Positions 1 to 41,767 are shown, numbered from the stretch's first letter. The stretch is DNA of 64,000 nt from Eriocheir sinensis (GCF_024679095.1 NC_066528.1:19757631-19821630); one strand, 5' to 3'. Numbers and translations: made by a program. The notes: a model not told the origin generated them from the sequence alone.

Positions 1-30791
<30,791 letters not shown>

Positions 30792-31490
30792 GGTGTGACC
30801 GCGGCGGCGTGGGCAGGTGAAGGGTTGGAGAGAGGAATCGTGAAGGAATGGATAGGTTAGGTGGACAGGTGGATTGATAGATATATAGAGGAATGGAAAT
30901 GTGAAGAGTGAATAGTTAAGGGAATGGTTAGGTAAAGTGGATTGATAGATATATGGAAGTAGAGAAATGTGAGGGATGGATGGTTAAGGGATGGTTAGAT
31001 TAGACGGATATATAGACAGATAGTTAAGGGAATGGTTAGGTAAAGTGGATTGATAGATATATGGAAGTAGAGAAATGTGAGACATGGATGGTTAAGGGAT
31101 GGTTTGGTTAGACGGATATATAGACAGAGAAATGTATAAAGAAGGAGAAATATGAATGAATGAATATATATAGATAGAATAGAATACATAGACAGACAAA
31201 CAGAGGGGTGGGTGGATAGGGAATTGAATAGGAATAGTGAATAGATAGATAGAGAGATAGATAAAGGGAGAGAAATATAGATGAATGAGAATACAGATAG
31301 AATAGACAGACAGACAAAGAGACAGACATTGATAGATAAGAAGATAGATCGATATACATAAAATACATACATTCATACGACATCCATGAATAAATGCATA
31401 CGTTAAATGGACACATGCATAATACAGACAGACAGACAGACAGACACTAAGAGCCAGACAGACAGAGAGAGATAAATATAATATGTATAG
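30792..31490 (+). other. Presumed start of the 3' untranslated region
   Basis: Sequence after the stop codon is not coding. A ~120-bp unit (GGAATGGTTAGGTAAAGTGG at about 30919 and 31031) is duplicated at 30860-31140, followed by GATA/GACA words. The first AATAAA is at 31389-31394, but no clear GT-rich element follows, so the true cleavage site is uncertain. The next well-formed signal, at 35495, is more than 4 kb away. Confidence 0.5.
31389..31394 (+). terminator. Candidate poly(A) signal AATAAA
   Basis: First canonical AATAAA downstream of the stop codon at 30791. It has no obvious downstream GU-rich element. Weak candidate. Confidence 0.3.
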
Positions 31491-31539
31491 CAATGGATTA
31501 TACGAAGTCTTTTATGCTCTCAATATTTTTTTCTTTTTT

Positions 31540-32390
31540 TCAGATTCATTTAATTTATTCACTTCAATCCTTTTTTTATCGCTATTTTTCTTCCAGTCTT
31601 CATTTCATTTATTTTCTTCCTCACTCAGCCTTTCCTCCTTTCTCTGTCTTTCTTTTGTATCTCTATCTTTTTTTTTATTTTTCATTTGTATCTTTTTTTC
31701 TTCTTTCCTCTTTTTCTTTCTTCAAATCTTTCTTTTTCATTCTTTTTCCGCTCTTCAATCTTCCTTTTATCATGCTTTCTTACATTCGTTTTCTCTTTTA
31801 TTTTTATTTTTATTCCCATTCATCATTTCTCCTTTTCTCTTTCTTTCTTCCAATCTTTCTCTCTCTTTCTCTTTTCACTTAACCTTCACTCCTTTCTCTC
31901 TCTTTCTTTTATATTCTTTATCGATTTTCTTCCTTCTCTTATCTTCCAGTCTTCCAATTTCCTTCTTTCTCTTCCAAATCCTCAACTTTCCTCTTTTTTC
32001 TTCCTTCCTTCTTTCCTTTCCCAATCCTCAACCTTGCTTTTCTCTCTCTCTCGTTCTTCCTTCCTTCTTTCTCTTCCCATTCTCAACCTTCCTTTTCTCT
32101 CTTCCTTCCTTCTTTCCCTTCCCATCCTCAACCTTCCTTTTCTTTTCATTACTTCCTTCCTTCTTCTCTCTTTCCGAATTTTCAACCTTCCTTTTCTCTC
32201 TCTTTTTTCTTTCTTTCTTTCTCTTCCCATCCTCAACCTTCCTTTTCTCTCTCATTCTTCCTTCCTTCTTTCCCTTCCCAATCATCAACCTCCCTTTTCT
32301 CTCTCATTCTTCCTTCCTTCTTTCCCTTCCCATCCTCAACCTCCCTTTTCTCATTTTCACCTTTTCTCATTTTCAGGGACGATTGAACGT
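31540..32390 (+). repeat. Pyrimidine-rich tandem repeat (~50-60-bp units)
   Basis: TCCTCAACCTTCCTTTTCTC with TTCCTTCCTTCTTTC recurs about eight times at 31975-32350. The Phe/Leu/Ser open frames up to 303 codons are shadows. Confidence 0.85.
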
Positions 32391-32554
32391 CTAAAGAGAG
32401 GGAGGAAGACGGTATTTCTACTCCGACGCTTTGTCTCTCTACGTAAATGGCTTGGCTGGCTGGTTGGCTGAATGGCTGACTGTCTAGCTGGCTGGTCCCC
32501 GTTCGAGTAGTGTGGAGCAGAATATCCACACGGGCGTCTCAGGAGAATCTGTCC

Positions 32555-32558
<4 letters not shown>

Positions 32559-32608
<50 letters not shown>
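32559..32608 (+). repeat. (GT)n microsatellite
   Basis: Pure run of about 25 units followed by TCTG/TCTA-rich sequence. Confidence 0.93.
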
Positions 32609-32610
<2 letters not shown>

Positions 32611-33189
32611 CTATCACTCGACTTTTGTACTACTTGTAAATCCTCTACATCAAATTCTCTATCTTCGCCTGTCTGTCTGTATGTCTGTCTGTTTCTTTCT
32701 ACTTCAATGTGTATTTCAATTTCTCTATCTCTATTTCTGTCCCTTTCTGTGTCTCTGTCTCTATCGTTTCCTCTGTTTCTCTGTCTATCTATCGTTGTCT
32801 CTCTTTATCTATCACTATCTCTCTCTCCCCCCCACAAGAGTGCTTTAGAACAATCCGTGAGATTATGACAAGAGACCAACAAGTCCCCCTTCCCTTTCGA
32901 GGTGCGCGCAGGGACGAGGGCAGCGGACGGGCGGGCCAGCGGGCGAAATCAGGCCTCCCTCGTTCCCTTCCTTAACACTGTACATACTTACTGGAGGGCT
33001 GAGGGGCGAGGCGTGGAGACCCGTAAGTGTTTCCTTCTGTCTTGAATGGGTTGGCGTCGCTTTTGTACATACACAACAAACATAGATGGAGTTAAACATG
33101 AATACATATTTCCGTGATATATATCTCTATTTGTTTGGAGGAGAGAGTGTTTATATGAGGAAAATGATGTTATTGACGTGAAATCTAAG

Positions 33190-33425
33190 GGGTGAATGAG
33201 GTATAGGAGTTGCTGGCTAAGTTACGTCAGAATAATCAGTGTAATCTTGAAACTATAACAATACCTTCGAGCTCAGCGTTATGGACACATCTGGCAGTGG
33301 TATTGAAGTAGAATCTAAAGTGTTGAGGGATTACGAGAGTTGCTGGCTAAGTAACGAAGATAATCAGCGTAATCTTGAAACTATAACAATACCTTGGAGC
33401 TCAGCGTTATGTGAGACATTTATCG
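33190..33425 (+). repeat. ~120-bp direct duplication
   Basis: GTTGCTGGCTAAGT(T/A)ACG, AATCTTGAAACTATAACAAT and GAGCTCAGCGTTATG occur twice in the same order. Confidence 0.85.
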
Positions 33426-33429
33426 GTAA

Positions 33430-34620
33430 TAGAGGAAAGTGATCGTGAGTCCTGACGCATAACAAGGTCCGAGAGAGAGAGAGAAAGGGACCAGATGCAG
33501 ACATATGGTACTCGTTGTTGCCTCCATTGAAACCTTCCTCGATAATTATAATGACCACTGATGCTACGGTGCGGTAAGAAGAGAGTGTCTGTCAGCTGTT
33601 CCGTTCAGGTAAGGTAGCCACTGTATATGAGGAAATGGGTCGTGGCAATATACGGCGTAGGTAGAAGTGGATGCAAGGGAAAGAGACGGGAAATGGAGTA
33701 TGGAAAATGTGATAAAACGTTGACTTCGTAGCATAACAAAAGAAACTACGTGAATTAACTTTAGAATGAGTGCGGAAACTTTTGGAGGAGCGAGAAAAGT
33801 TTAGAAAGAAGCAGAAAAGTATGATAATAGGAACATGAGAGACTGATAAAACGTCGACTTAACTTTGTATCCGAAAAATGAGACCGCGAAAACGTCGACT
33901 TAAAATCATAAAACAAGTAAAGCTACGCAAATGATGTCTCCGAACTAAAATAACAAGAAACAAAGAACAGGGAACATTTGAGGTCACTGGAAATGCCTCT
34001 AAACGACCCTAAATAAACAAGAGTCTGCTGAAACCTGTCCACAAGTCTTACTAATTATGTGGAGCGAGGAAAGGCCAAATTAGGGTTCCATGTACTGTAT
34101 GTTGACTAACTCTTAAAGAACTATCAAAATAAATGTTTGGCGACGGGGAAATGACAAGGGAGTGAAAATACATCAACTAACTAGAGAACTATCAAACACT
34201 CTCACGCAAATGATCTCTTAAGTAACAAAAAGCAAAGAACGGGAAGTGTTTGAGGTCACCAGGACTCTAAGCAAGTCTTCGTAACCTCTGCTGAAACCTT
34301 GCTACGAGTCTTGCTAATATTTGGGGCGAGGAGGCGCGGCGAGTGTTCCGTGTCCTGTGTTAGTCGGTGCCTCCTACAGTGTCCCGGCAGGGCGTCTGGT
34401 GTCATTTTGTTAAGTATTCGCTGTGTGCTGGCTGGCGGCTCCCTGGGACGCCGCAACGTGTATCAGACGGACTCGAAACAAGGCTTGAGTTTAGTGTTGC
34501 CAAGGGCGGTGTTTTTTGTTTTTGTTTTTTTTTACCATTTTGGGATGATTTTGTTCTGATCTGAGTTTTATTTATTTTTTTCGATTTAGGGATTTTTTGT
34601 TTAGGTTTCAAGTGTTATAT
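33430..34620. other. Mostly unique sequence, no gene recognised
   Basis: Weak internal repeats occur (AAAACGT(T/C)GACTT three times at about 33713-33900; GCTGAAACC(T/C)(T/G) at 34028 and 34290). Short frames on both strands have no recognisable product or splice context. Confidence 0.5.
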
Positions 34621-34654
34621 TAAAGGGTTAAGAAACTGTTTTTAAGTCCATTCT

Positions 34655-35055
34655 GGGTTACTTTTAGGGAGACGGAAGTTAAATTTAGGGGGGACAGGAG
34701 TAAAAGTTTTGGGTTGGAATAATTTTTCGAGGGGGGGGATGGAAGTAGTTTTTAGGGAGAAGGAATAATACTGGGGAGGACAGGAGTAAAATTTTGGGGT
34801 GAGAATATATTTTTGGAGGGGTGAGTAATTTTGGGGCGGGAATCATTTTTTCGGGGGTCCAGGAATATTTTTTTTCGGCGGGAAGGGGTGAGAGTAATTT
34901 TTAGGGATAGGGAATAATTTTTTGAGGGGACAGGAGTCAAATTTTGGGGTGGGAATAATTTTTAGAGGGGGCTGGAATATTTTTTTAGGAGGGGGAGAAT
35001 ATTTTTTAGGGGTGTAGGAATATTTTGGGGGGTGAGTTGAATTTTGGGGAGAATG
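34655..35055 (+). repeat. G/T-rich degenerate minisatellite
   Basis: Units of about 40-60 bp share GGGGACAGGAGTAAAATTTT, GGGGTGGGAATAATTTTT and GAGGGGG. Many G runs lie on the plus strand, so quadruplex formation is possible. Confidence 0.75.
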
Positions 35056-35251
35056 CACTATCAATTTGCATTTTCTTATATACTTTCAATATTATAATCC
35101 TCGAGGGAACGTTATAACAAGATATTTAGTTTTTTTTTTAAGGATTTAAGTTTATAGTGTCTCCATATAGGTCTTTTTGGGGGCTAATATGATTCTAACA
35201 CCGACTTGGCAACACTGGAACTCAACGGACCTTTAAAAATAGAGCTAACAT

Positions 35252-35468
35252 TGACCTTTTATAGAGTCAAGAGTCTCAGAAAGGTCACCGCGCGATCCCC
35301 AGACACCGCTGACCACATCTTTTCCTCCAGCGCTCAAAATGTGTCTCTGAGGTCACATCCCTGTCCCTGGAGGTCACTTTACGGAGTTTGGAAGGTCACA
35401 CTCCGGCCTCCTGACCTCTGACCTCCGCGGTGTGTCCTATATAAGCTTTTGTATAACTCTCAGTGTCA
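35252..35468 (+). promoter_or_regulatory. Cluster of seven AGGTCA half-sites with TATA box and initiator
   Basis: Exact AGGTCA/TGACCT words start at 35252, 35282, 35350, 35371, 35393, 35412 and 35419. The last two form a direct repeat with one-base spacing (DR1), the known site type of RXR/USP, HNF4 and COUP-TF-like nuclear receptors. TATATAAG follows at 35438-35445. TCATT with its A at 35468 fits the arthropod initiator, 30 bases from the TATA start; TCAGT lies at 35460. It could be a real promoter, or the U3 part of a solo LTR, since AATAAA lies at 35495. Confidence 0.45.
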
Positions 35469-35494
35469 TTCAACGTTATACAATGAAAAAAACT

Positions 35495-35500
35495 AATAAA
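35495..35500 (+). terminator. Candidate poly(A) signal AATAAA with GT-rich downstream element
   Basis: AATAAA is followed about 20 bases later by GGGCTTGTGTTTT, a good downstream element. It could end a small transcript, an LTR transcript or a very long 3' UTR of the Sidestep-like gene. Confidence 0.4.
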
Positions 35501-35605
35501 ACAGACTTTGTAACTGGGCTTGTGTTTTAATTTATCTCCTTTTTGATGTTAGTTTTAAAAAGGAGTTGTTTTTAAGTGTGTATTAAATATATCAAAGGTG
35601 TGTTA

Positions 35606-35741
35606 CTTCCACTACTACTACTACTACTACCACTACTACTACTATCACTACTACTGATACAAATACTTCTACTGCCACTAATAATAATAATAATAATAAT
35701 AATAATACCACTACTACTACTTCTACTACTACTACTACTAC

Positions 35742-35775
<34 letters not shown>

Positions 35776-35960
35776 TACTACTATTTGTACTACTACTACT
35801 ACTACTACCACTACTACTACTACTCCTACTACTACTCTCAGTAATAACGCTGATAATAAGGATAAAGCTATTGATTGATTCATTACTAACTACTACTAAT
35901 ACTACTACTGTTTCTACTACCATTGCTACTACTATTACTACTACTACTACTACCACCAAA
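35606..35960 (+). repeat. (ACT)n/(AAT)n trinucleotide array
   Basis: Alternating blocks of TAC and AAT trinucleotides over about 350 bp, broken by a short unique stretch at 35835-35880. Confidence 0.93.
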
Positions 35961-36435
35961 ACTGTAACAAAAACATAATATAAAATAATATTAGAGAAAA
36001 TACAACAACAACAAGCACAGAAAAAGCCACAGAAATAACAAAAAAAAAAGGCATTTATACAGTCAAACGAGATGCTTTTTTTTTATCAACGAGTCTTCAT
36101 CCTTCACTTGGTGCTTCGCGGAGGGTTGGATTCTCTGTTCAAAGTTTCACATCCCACAACTACACACACAAACACACATACACATACACAGGAAGATAAA
36201 TAAGGTACCAAATACACCCATGATGCATACAGTTAACATACAACATACACACAACACTCATTTATCGCTAAACATACAAATATCACGAAAAATAACACGT
36301 ATAGCAGACAATGAAGGTGATGGTGGCGTACTCTAGCGGCGGGATGAGTAAGTAAATAGTTGCCGATTACTCTCTTTTCTCCCTCCGTTTATGGCTGCCG
36401 GTTAGTCTCTTTTACCCTTATTTTTGTTTTACCAG

Positions 36436-36492
36436 GGGAACACAGGGAGAGGAAGGATGTTATGCAAGATTCCGCCCAATACTACGCGAACG
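36436..36492 (+). CDS. Orphan exon-like segment, 57 bp, phase 1-1 (unassigned)
   Basis: A strong pyrimidine tract and acceptor (TTATTTTTGTTTTACCAG before 36436) and a strong donor (GTAAGTG after 36492) bracket a 57-bp unit. All three frames are free of stop codons within the unit. The frame entered after two bases reads EHRERKDVMQDSAQYYAN, which has ordinary protein-like composition, and leaves in phase 1. Length is divisible by three with equal phases, like a cassette exon. I do not recognise the peptide. It lies 5.6 kb beyond the Sidestep-like stop. It would be phase-compatible with exon h (exit phase 1) as part of an alternative tail, or it may belong to another gene. Confidence 0.35.
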
Positions 36493-36699
36493 GTAAGTGT
36501 CTTGAAGGTTCCTATGTGTGTTTAGCGATGAGGCAGACGTGTTGAGCAATGGAGTATACTTGGAGTTGCGGGAGTGTCTTGCTTCGTCGCATGTAGGTCC
36601 TGGTTGTCCTCAGTAGTGGTCGTTAGAAAATACCATACCTTTGTTATCATTACTGGACCTCGTGATGTGTAGCTTGTTTGTTGCTATGACTGTGTGTGG

Positions 36700-36708
36700 T
36701 TTGTGTGT

Positions 36709-36745
<37 letters not shown>
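36700..36745 (+). repeat. (GT)n microsatellite
   Basis: Short, slightly interrupted GT run. Confidence 0.85.
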
Positions 36746-36746
<1 letters not shown>

Positions 36747-37155
36747 CCGATCATACGACTCCTGTGTTTCTTTAACTATCATCCGTTGAGCTTGTCTTTT
36801 TTCTTTTTTTTCATTGTATGTGAATCTATTGCATCGAGTTGTCAGGCAGAGAAGAAGCAATGTTTACGATCACCCTTAGTTTGTTTGCTATGATGATTTG
36901 ATTGACTCCTCTATATTCGCAAAAGGAAGGATTGATTACAAGTGATACCAAGACCTGTTCCTCACGTATTTGTCGGATATTCGTAACCTCTCCGTAGCAC
37001 CCGCCCTCCAACGTAAATTATTCATGGTACATCTTCCCGCAGACTTTGTCCCTCATCTTTATGTATGAGAAAACCTCTTCCGTATATTACGCCGCAAATT
37101 GAGTAGCGTGGTTGTGCTCCGAGCGTTAGGGAAGGGATAGAGAAGGCTGGGTAAT

Positions 37156-37404
37156 GGGGCTATTACACTGGGCAAATTTTCCGTGGATGTTCAGTTAAAC
37201 CACGATTTCTGCTAGCGTGGTTTTCATTTGTTTCTTGTTATTGCTGCTGATGATGATGGTAATACCGTCATCCTTCAGTGAAATCTACCGTAGCTTTGGA
37301 AGATCGTGGACACGTCAGAAAACCACGGAAATATGAGAACCACGCCAGCGGAAATCGTGGTTTGACTGAAGATCCACGGAAAATTTGCCCAGTGTAATAG
37401 TCCC
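37156..37404. mobile_element. MITE, 249 bp, with ~70-bp terminal inverted repeats
   Basis: The left end GGGGCTATTACACTGGGC and the right end, read on the other strand, GGGACTATTACACTGGGC continue as near-identical arms for about 70 bases (through CACGATTTCYGCTRGCGTGG). The centre has no coding capacity. TAA occurs at both flanks one base outside (37152-37154 and 37406-37408), a possible 3-bp target duplication. This is the structure of a non-autonomous DNA transposon. Superfamily is not determined. Confidence 0.85.
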
Positions 37405-37454
37405 TTAAGAGAAATTGACCTCCCTTTTGGCCATTCTATATTTTTGTCTATTAA

Positions 37455-37539
37455 GGGAGCAGCGAGTAGCGAGCTTTTTTTCCACTCCTATTGTTTCCCT
37501 TGAGCCGTCTCCTTTGTTGTAAAAAAATAAAAATAAAGC
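37455..37539 (+). mobile_element. SINE-like 3'-tail copy
   Basis: GGAGCAGCGAGTAGCGAGC, a T run, CCCTTGAGCCGTCTCCTTTG and an A-rich end. Same family as 6119-6199. It lies 50 bp after the MITE. Confidence 0.55.
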
Positions 37540-37619
37540 ATTCAGGGGAAGTCTCATAAGCTGTTTCTTGTTTTTTCACACTAGTCTCGTGAGAAATAAT
37601 ATATGTAACTGTGGAACTA

Positions 37620-37830
37620 ATGGATGTGTGTATGTATGTATGTGTATGTATGCATGGGTGTATGTGCGAATGTATGTAGGAACTCGTTTTAACTTTTCAT
37701 TATAATTTCATTTTTTCCACACGAGTCATGAGAAAATGTATTTGACTGGGAAACTAATGTATGTATGTATGTTTATATGTATGTATGTATGTAGGTAGGT
37801 AATTATGTAGGTAGGTAGAGCACTGTTGCC
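37620..37830 (+). repeat. (TATG)n runs
   Basis: Two blocks of GTAT/TATG tetranucleotides with GTAG variants, about 130 bp apart, within a duplicated unit (GACTGGGAAACTAATG and similar). Confidence 0.8.
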
Positions 37831-37899
37831 ACCTCCGCTATCAGATAAGTAGTTTAGTCGATTAATTAATACACGACACATTTTACAAACTTGGCATTC

Positions 37900-38400
37900 C
37901 TTGTGACGGGGAGAAGAGGAAGGGTGCACGAGGTTATGGAGAGGAGAGAATGGGGTTGAAGGAAGGGGAAGGAAGGGTATGAAGAGGGCAACGTGAGGTT
38001 AAAGAGGAAGGGAAAATGAGAGGAAGAGGAAAGAGGAGTTATAAAGAGAATGGGGTTGAGAGAAGGAAAAGGAAGGGGAAGGAAGGAGAAGGGGTAAGGG
38101 GCAGAAAAGGGTATAAAGAGGGCAAGGTGAGGTTCAAGAGGAAGGGAAAATGAGAGGAAGAGGAAAGAGGAGTTATGATGAGGATGGGGTTGAGAGAGAA
38201 GGAAAAGGAAGGGGAAGGAAGGAGAAGGGGTAAGGGGCAGAAAAGGGTATAAAGAGGGCAAGGTGAGGTTCAAGAGGAAGGGAAATGATGGAGAAGAGAT
38301 AAGAGGAGTTATGAAGAGGATGGGGTTGAGAGAGAAGGAAAAGGAAGGGGAAGGGACGAAGGGAGTTGAAGGGACGGGAGAGGTGTCGGATGAAGGTGAG
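37900..38400 (+). repeat. Purine-rich tandem repeat, ~135 bp
   Basis: GGGGTAAGGGGCAGAAAAGG and GGCAAGGTGAGGTTCAAGAG recur about every 135 bp, three to four copies. Minus-strand Pro/Ser/Leu frames are shadows. Confidence 0.85.
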
Positions 38401-38469
38401 TGGCATTAAGTTAATTAACTCATTAGAAACAGGTGCAAGTGTGAATAAGCGAAAGGTGAGAGAGAGAGA

Positions 38470-38780
38470 GATTCGAGTGGAGATGACGGTGGAAGCGATG
38501 TTGAAGTGGTCTTGAAAGTGATAATGGTGGTGTATAGAGGCGGTAGTGACATTGTAGGTGGCGGTGGTGGTGGTGGTGGTGGTGGTGATACCGGAGTGGT
38601 GTTAGCTGTGGTGATGTCTGGTGGTATAATGACATAAAAGAAAGCTGCAATGGTGTTGGTAGTGGTGATGTGGTGATGATGGTGTTGACTGGAGGTGGTA
38701 ACGACATTGGTGGTGGTGGTGGTGGTGGTGATGATTGTAGTGGTGATGGTAGTAAAAGTTAACCACAAAAACCCTGATAA
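38470..38780 (+). repeat. (GGT)n/(GTGATG)-rich tract
   Basis: Imperfect GTG/GGT trinucleotides, densest at 38555-38590 and 38705-38755. Thr/His-rich frames on the minus strand are shadows. Confidence 0.8.
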
Positions 38781-39019
38781 CGACAACTAAACAAAAACAA
38801 CACCAACAACCCAACACAACACACAACACAACACAGTCGATAGAAGTAGATGTGTTACCAGCCACCGTGTGTTTGAAGAGACCTTACTGGAGGAGGAGAA
38901 AGAGAAAGAGGAGTAGGAGGAGGAGGAGGAGGAGGAGGGCTGCAGAAGACGAGGCAGGCGAGATAAAGAGTTAATTCAACGGCTGTGTGTAATGTTCCCT
39001 TAAATGCTTGCAAGGAAAG

Positions 39020-39700
39020 GAAACAGCAGCGTGGCGTCAAGAGAGAGAGAGGGAAAGGGAGAGGGACAGAGGAGAGAGAGAGGATGGAAGGGACGGAGGA
39101 GAGGAAGGGAGGAAAGTACAGAGAAATGGGGAGGGAAAAAGAGATTGAGGGAAGGAGAGAGGAAGGGACGTAGGAAGGGAAGGAGAGGAAGGGGTGAGGG
39201 AGAGAGAGGGAGAGGGACGGAGAGTGGATGGGAGGGAAGGAGAGAGGAAGGGAGGGAGAGGGTGGGAGGAATGGAGAGGGAGGGAGAAAGAGAACATCAG
39301 TACAAGTTAAAAATGAGAACGTTGAAATGGAAGGAAGAGTAGGAGGAGGAGGAAGACGAGGAGGACGAGGAGGGAGAGGAAGAGAAAGCGGATAAGGAAA
39401 ACGAGAATGAAAATGAGGAAAACAAGGAGGAAAATGAACGGGAGAACAGAAGAGGAGGCAGAGGAGAGGGAGGAAAATAGAAAGAGAAGAGATAACGGGA
39501 AAGGATGAAGAGGAGGAAGAAGATGATAATGAGGAGACAGAAGAAGGTTAAGAGGAAGTAAAAGAGAAAAAGAATGACGAGAATGAGAAACAAGAGGAGA
39601 AAAAAAAGAAAGGGAAGAGGTCGTAAGAAGTAATGACGAATTTAAATTAGAGGAGAGAGGAAATAGAGATAACAAGAGGAAGGAAAATGAGAAAGAAAAA
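39020..39700 (+). repeat. Polypurine domain (GAGG/GGAA-rich)
   Basis: Nearly 700 bases with very few pyrimidines on the plus strand. It contains no stable period. Lys/Glu/Arg or Ser/Leu/Phe frames are shadows. Confidence 0.85.
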
Positions 39701-39949
39701 CAGAGAATCAGGGTGTCGAAAGAGACGAGAGACCGATAACAAAATGTCTGGTTTAGCTTTACATACATAACCATAAACTGAAAACGATACACAGGAACGA
39801 GACAGAGATGGGAGTGGCTATGAATGGGTGAACATCACTTTACCAGGCAGGGAGAGCGTGAATTTAAAGGGGATGACAGTAAGGGAGAGAGGGTCAGAGG
39901 GTGGCGTGACGTGCATGAGGTAAGATTTGCACTATGCAGGCCCCCGTTC

Positions 39950-41045
39950 GTATCAGCTCCCCAGTTCGCCTGTTTAATAAGCCTCTCGTAGAAGTTGATA
40001 CTCGGGTTTTCATGGGCTGTTTGATGTTCCTAGTGATAGTTTAACCCGACTTCTCCACCATGAACAGGAAAAACACCAATGGAAACACGGTAAATCTTCT
40101 GTGGTCTTGGGAAATAGGGTAGGATTATAAGGCATTTCGCCGCCCAAGAACACCTATTTGACAAGGCTTTCGTGGGAGTTGTGGGCATTTCCCGGAGTAG
40201 TTTTATGACCCTGGTGGTAGTTTGATCCTTCCTCTGTACGATGATGATGAACGCCTATTTGACAAGGCTTTCGTGGGAGTTGTGGGCATTTCCAGGAGTA
40301 GTTTTATGACCCTGGTGGTAGTTTGATCCTTCCTCTGTACCATGAACCTAAAGAAACACTCATTGGAACCCGACTGACCCCCTCTTTGGCCTTTAGAAAT
40401 AGCTGATGTGAGAAGGGAAAGTATCTTATAATGCCGACCATAGTCTTAATTGGACCCGATACGTTTGAGGATATGGACCAACAGTTCGCTATTCCCAGCT
40501 TCCGTCTCTTGCATCAACTATTCCCAAAGGCCGAAAAGGAGATGAGTCGGGTTCTAGTGAGTGAGTGTTGAGGTTCACGGTACATAAGGGTTGAACTACT
40601 AGAAGGGTCATGAAACTACTAGAAATGCCTAAAACTCATATGAAAACCTCGTCAAATATGCTTGGGTGTCAAAACTCGGGTTCTAGTGAGTGTTTGGTTA
40701 GTTTCATGGTACAAAAGAAGGGTCGAACTACCACCAGGGTCATAAAAATACCTATGGAAATGCCTGGAACTCCTATGAAAGCCTTGTTAAATATATATGC
40801 TTGGGTTTCAAAAAGCATGTTCTGGTGTGAGTGTTTAGGTTCAGGGTACAGAAGAAGGGTCGAACTACTAGAAGGGTCATAAAACTACTACAAATGTCTG
40901 AACCTCCTAGGAAAGCCTCGTCAAATAGCTTTAGGGTACGGAAGAAGGGTCAAACTACCACTAGGGTCATAAAACTACCTATGGAAATGCCTGTAACTCC
41001 TATGAAAGCCTTGTCAAATATATGTACCGGGGTTTTGAAATGTAG
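39950..41045. repeat. Head-to-head foldback array of a dispersed repeat
   Basis: On the left (39970-40400) about three units read plus-wise, with ATTTGACAAGGCTTTCGTGG, GTAGTTTTATGACCCTGGTG and ACCATGAACCTAAAGAAACA. On the right (40513-41035) about four units carry the reverse complement (GGTCATAAAACTACC, GAAAGCCTTGTCAAAT). The two sets face each other across a unique spacer of about 115 bp (40398-40512). The arms nearest the spacer match over about 150 bp, imperfectly. No coding capacity. Confidence 0.8.
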
Positions 41046-41108
41046 AACGCCATCAGTGTAGCCAGAACCCTCTCGCCATCACACCTCCATCGCTCCCTCG
41101 CTCACTCT

Positions 41109-41139
<31 letters not shown>

Positions 41140-41504
41140 CACCGAATTTGCATGACACTCATTACGTTGTTAAATCATCACGCGTCCGAACCTTTGCTAG
41201 TAATTGCCTTTGCCGTTAATCCAAGTAACGAAATGAACGCCCATCGCTGCTGCCGGGCAATAGGAAAATGGGTGAACGGTAACTCAAGTAATTGGTGCGT
41301 GAAGTGCTAATGGAAAAAAAAGAGTAGATTGCCATGACTCATAAGGGAGGAAGCGAACGAGATACCGCCATTAGAGAGAGAGAGAGGGAGAGAGGGAGAG
41401 GGAGGAAAGAGTTAATAGGAGAAGAGAGGAAGAAAATAGATGGAGATGGGAGAAAGAGCAATAGAAAAGAAGGAAGTTGATAATATATAAAGGAGAAAGA
41501 CGAG

Positions 41505-41509
<5 letters not shown>

Positions 41510-41541
<32 letters not shown>
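41510..41541 (+). repeat. (GA)n microsatellite
   Basis: Pure dinucleotide run within an A/G-rich tract. Confidence 0.9.
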
Positions 41542-41545
<4 letters not shown>

Positions 41546-41712
41546 TGGATAAAGAGATGACATAATAGGAAACAAAGAAGAGAAAAAACAAGATAAAGAA
41601 AAGAAAAAAAGGGAAAAATAAGAAAAAATAAACAAAACCAGAAATAAATAGATAGAATAATAATTAGAAGAAAGAATAAAAAAGAAAGCAAAGAAAAAAT
41701 ATAGATAAACAT

Positions 41713-41736
41713 ACATACATACATACATACATACAT

Positions 41737-41767
<31 letters not shown>

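Larger units (their letters stand above)
35207..35502 (+). mobile_element. Possible solo LTR (TG...CA, 4-bp GACT duplication)
   Basis: The segment starts TGGCAACACTGG and ends ATAAAACA, with GACT directly on both sides. Inside are a TATA box, an initiator and AATAAA, the usual order in an LTR. Against it: AATAAA lies only two bases from the proposed end, and a 4-bp match is easily found by chance. No internal retroelement genes are adjacent. Confidence 0.3.

Noticed and set aside
31483..32471. 303- and 261-codon plus-strand frames
   Set aside because: Pyrimidine-rich tandem repeat shadow; repeated FLLSLPILNLPF is the translation of the DNA unit.
34256..34559. Overlapping frames on both strands near 34.3 kb
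   Set aside because: Unique sequence, but no recognisable product, start context or splice sites.
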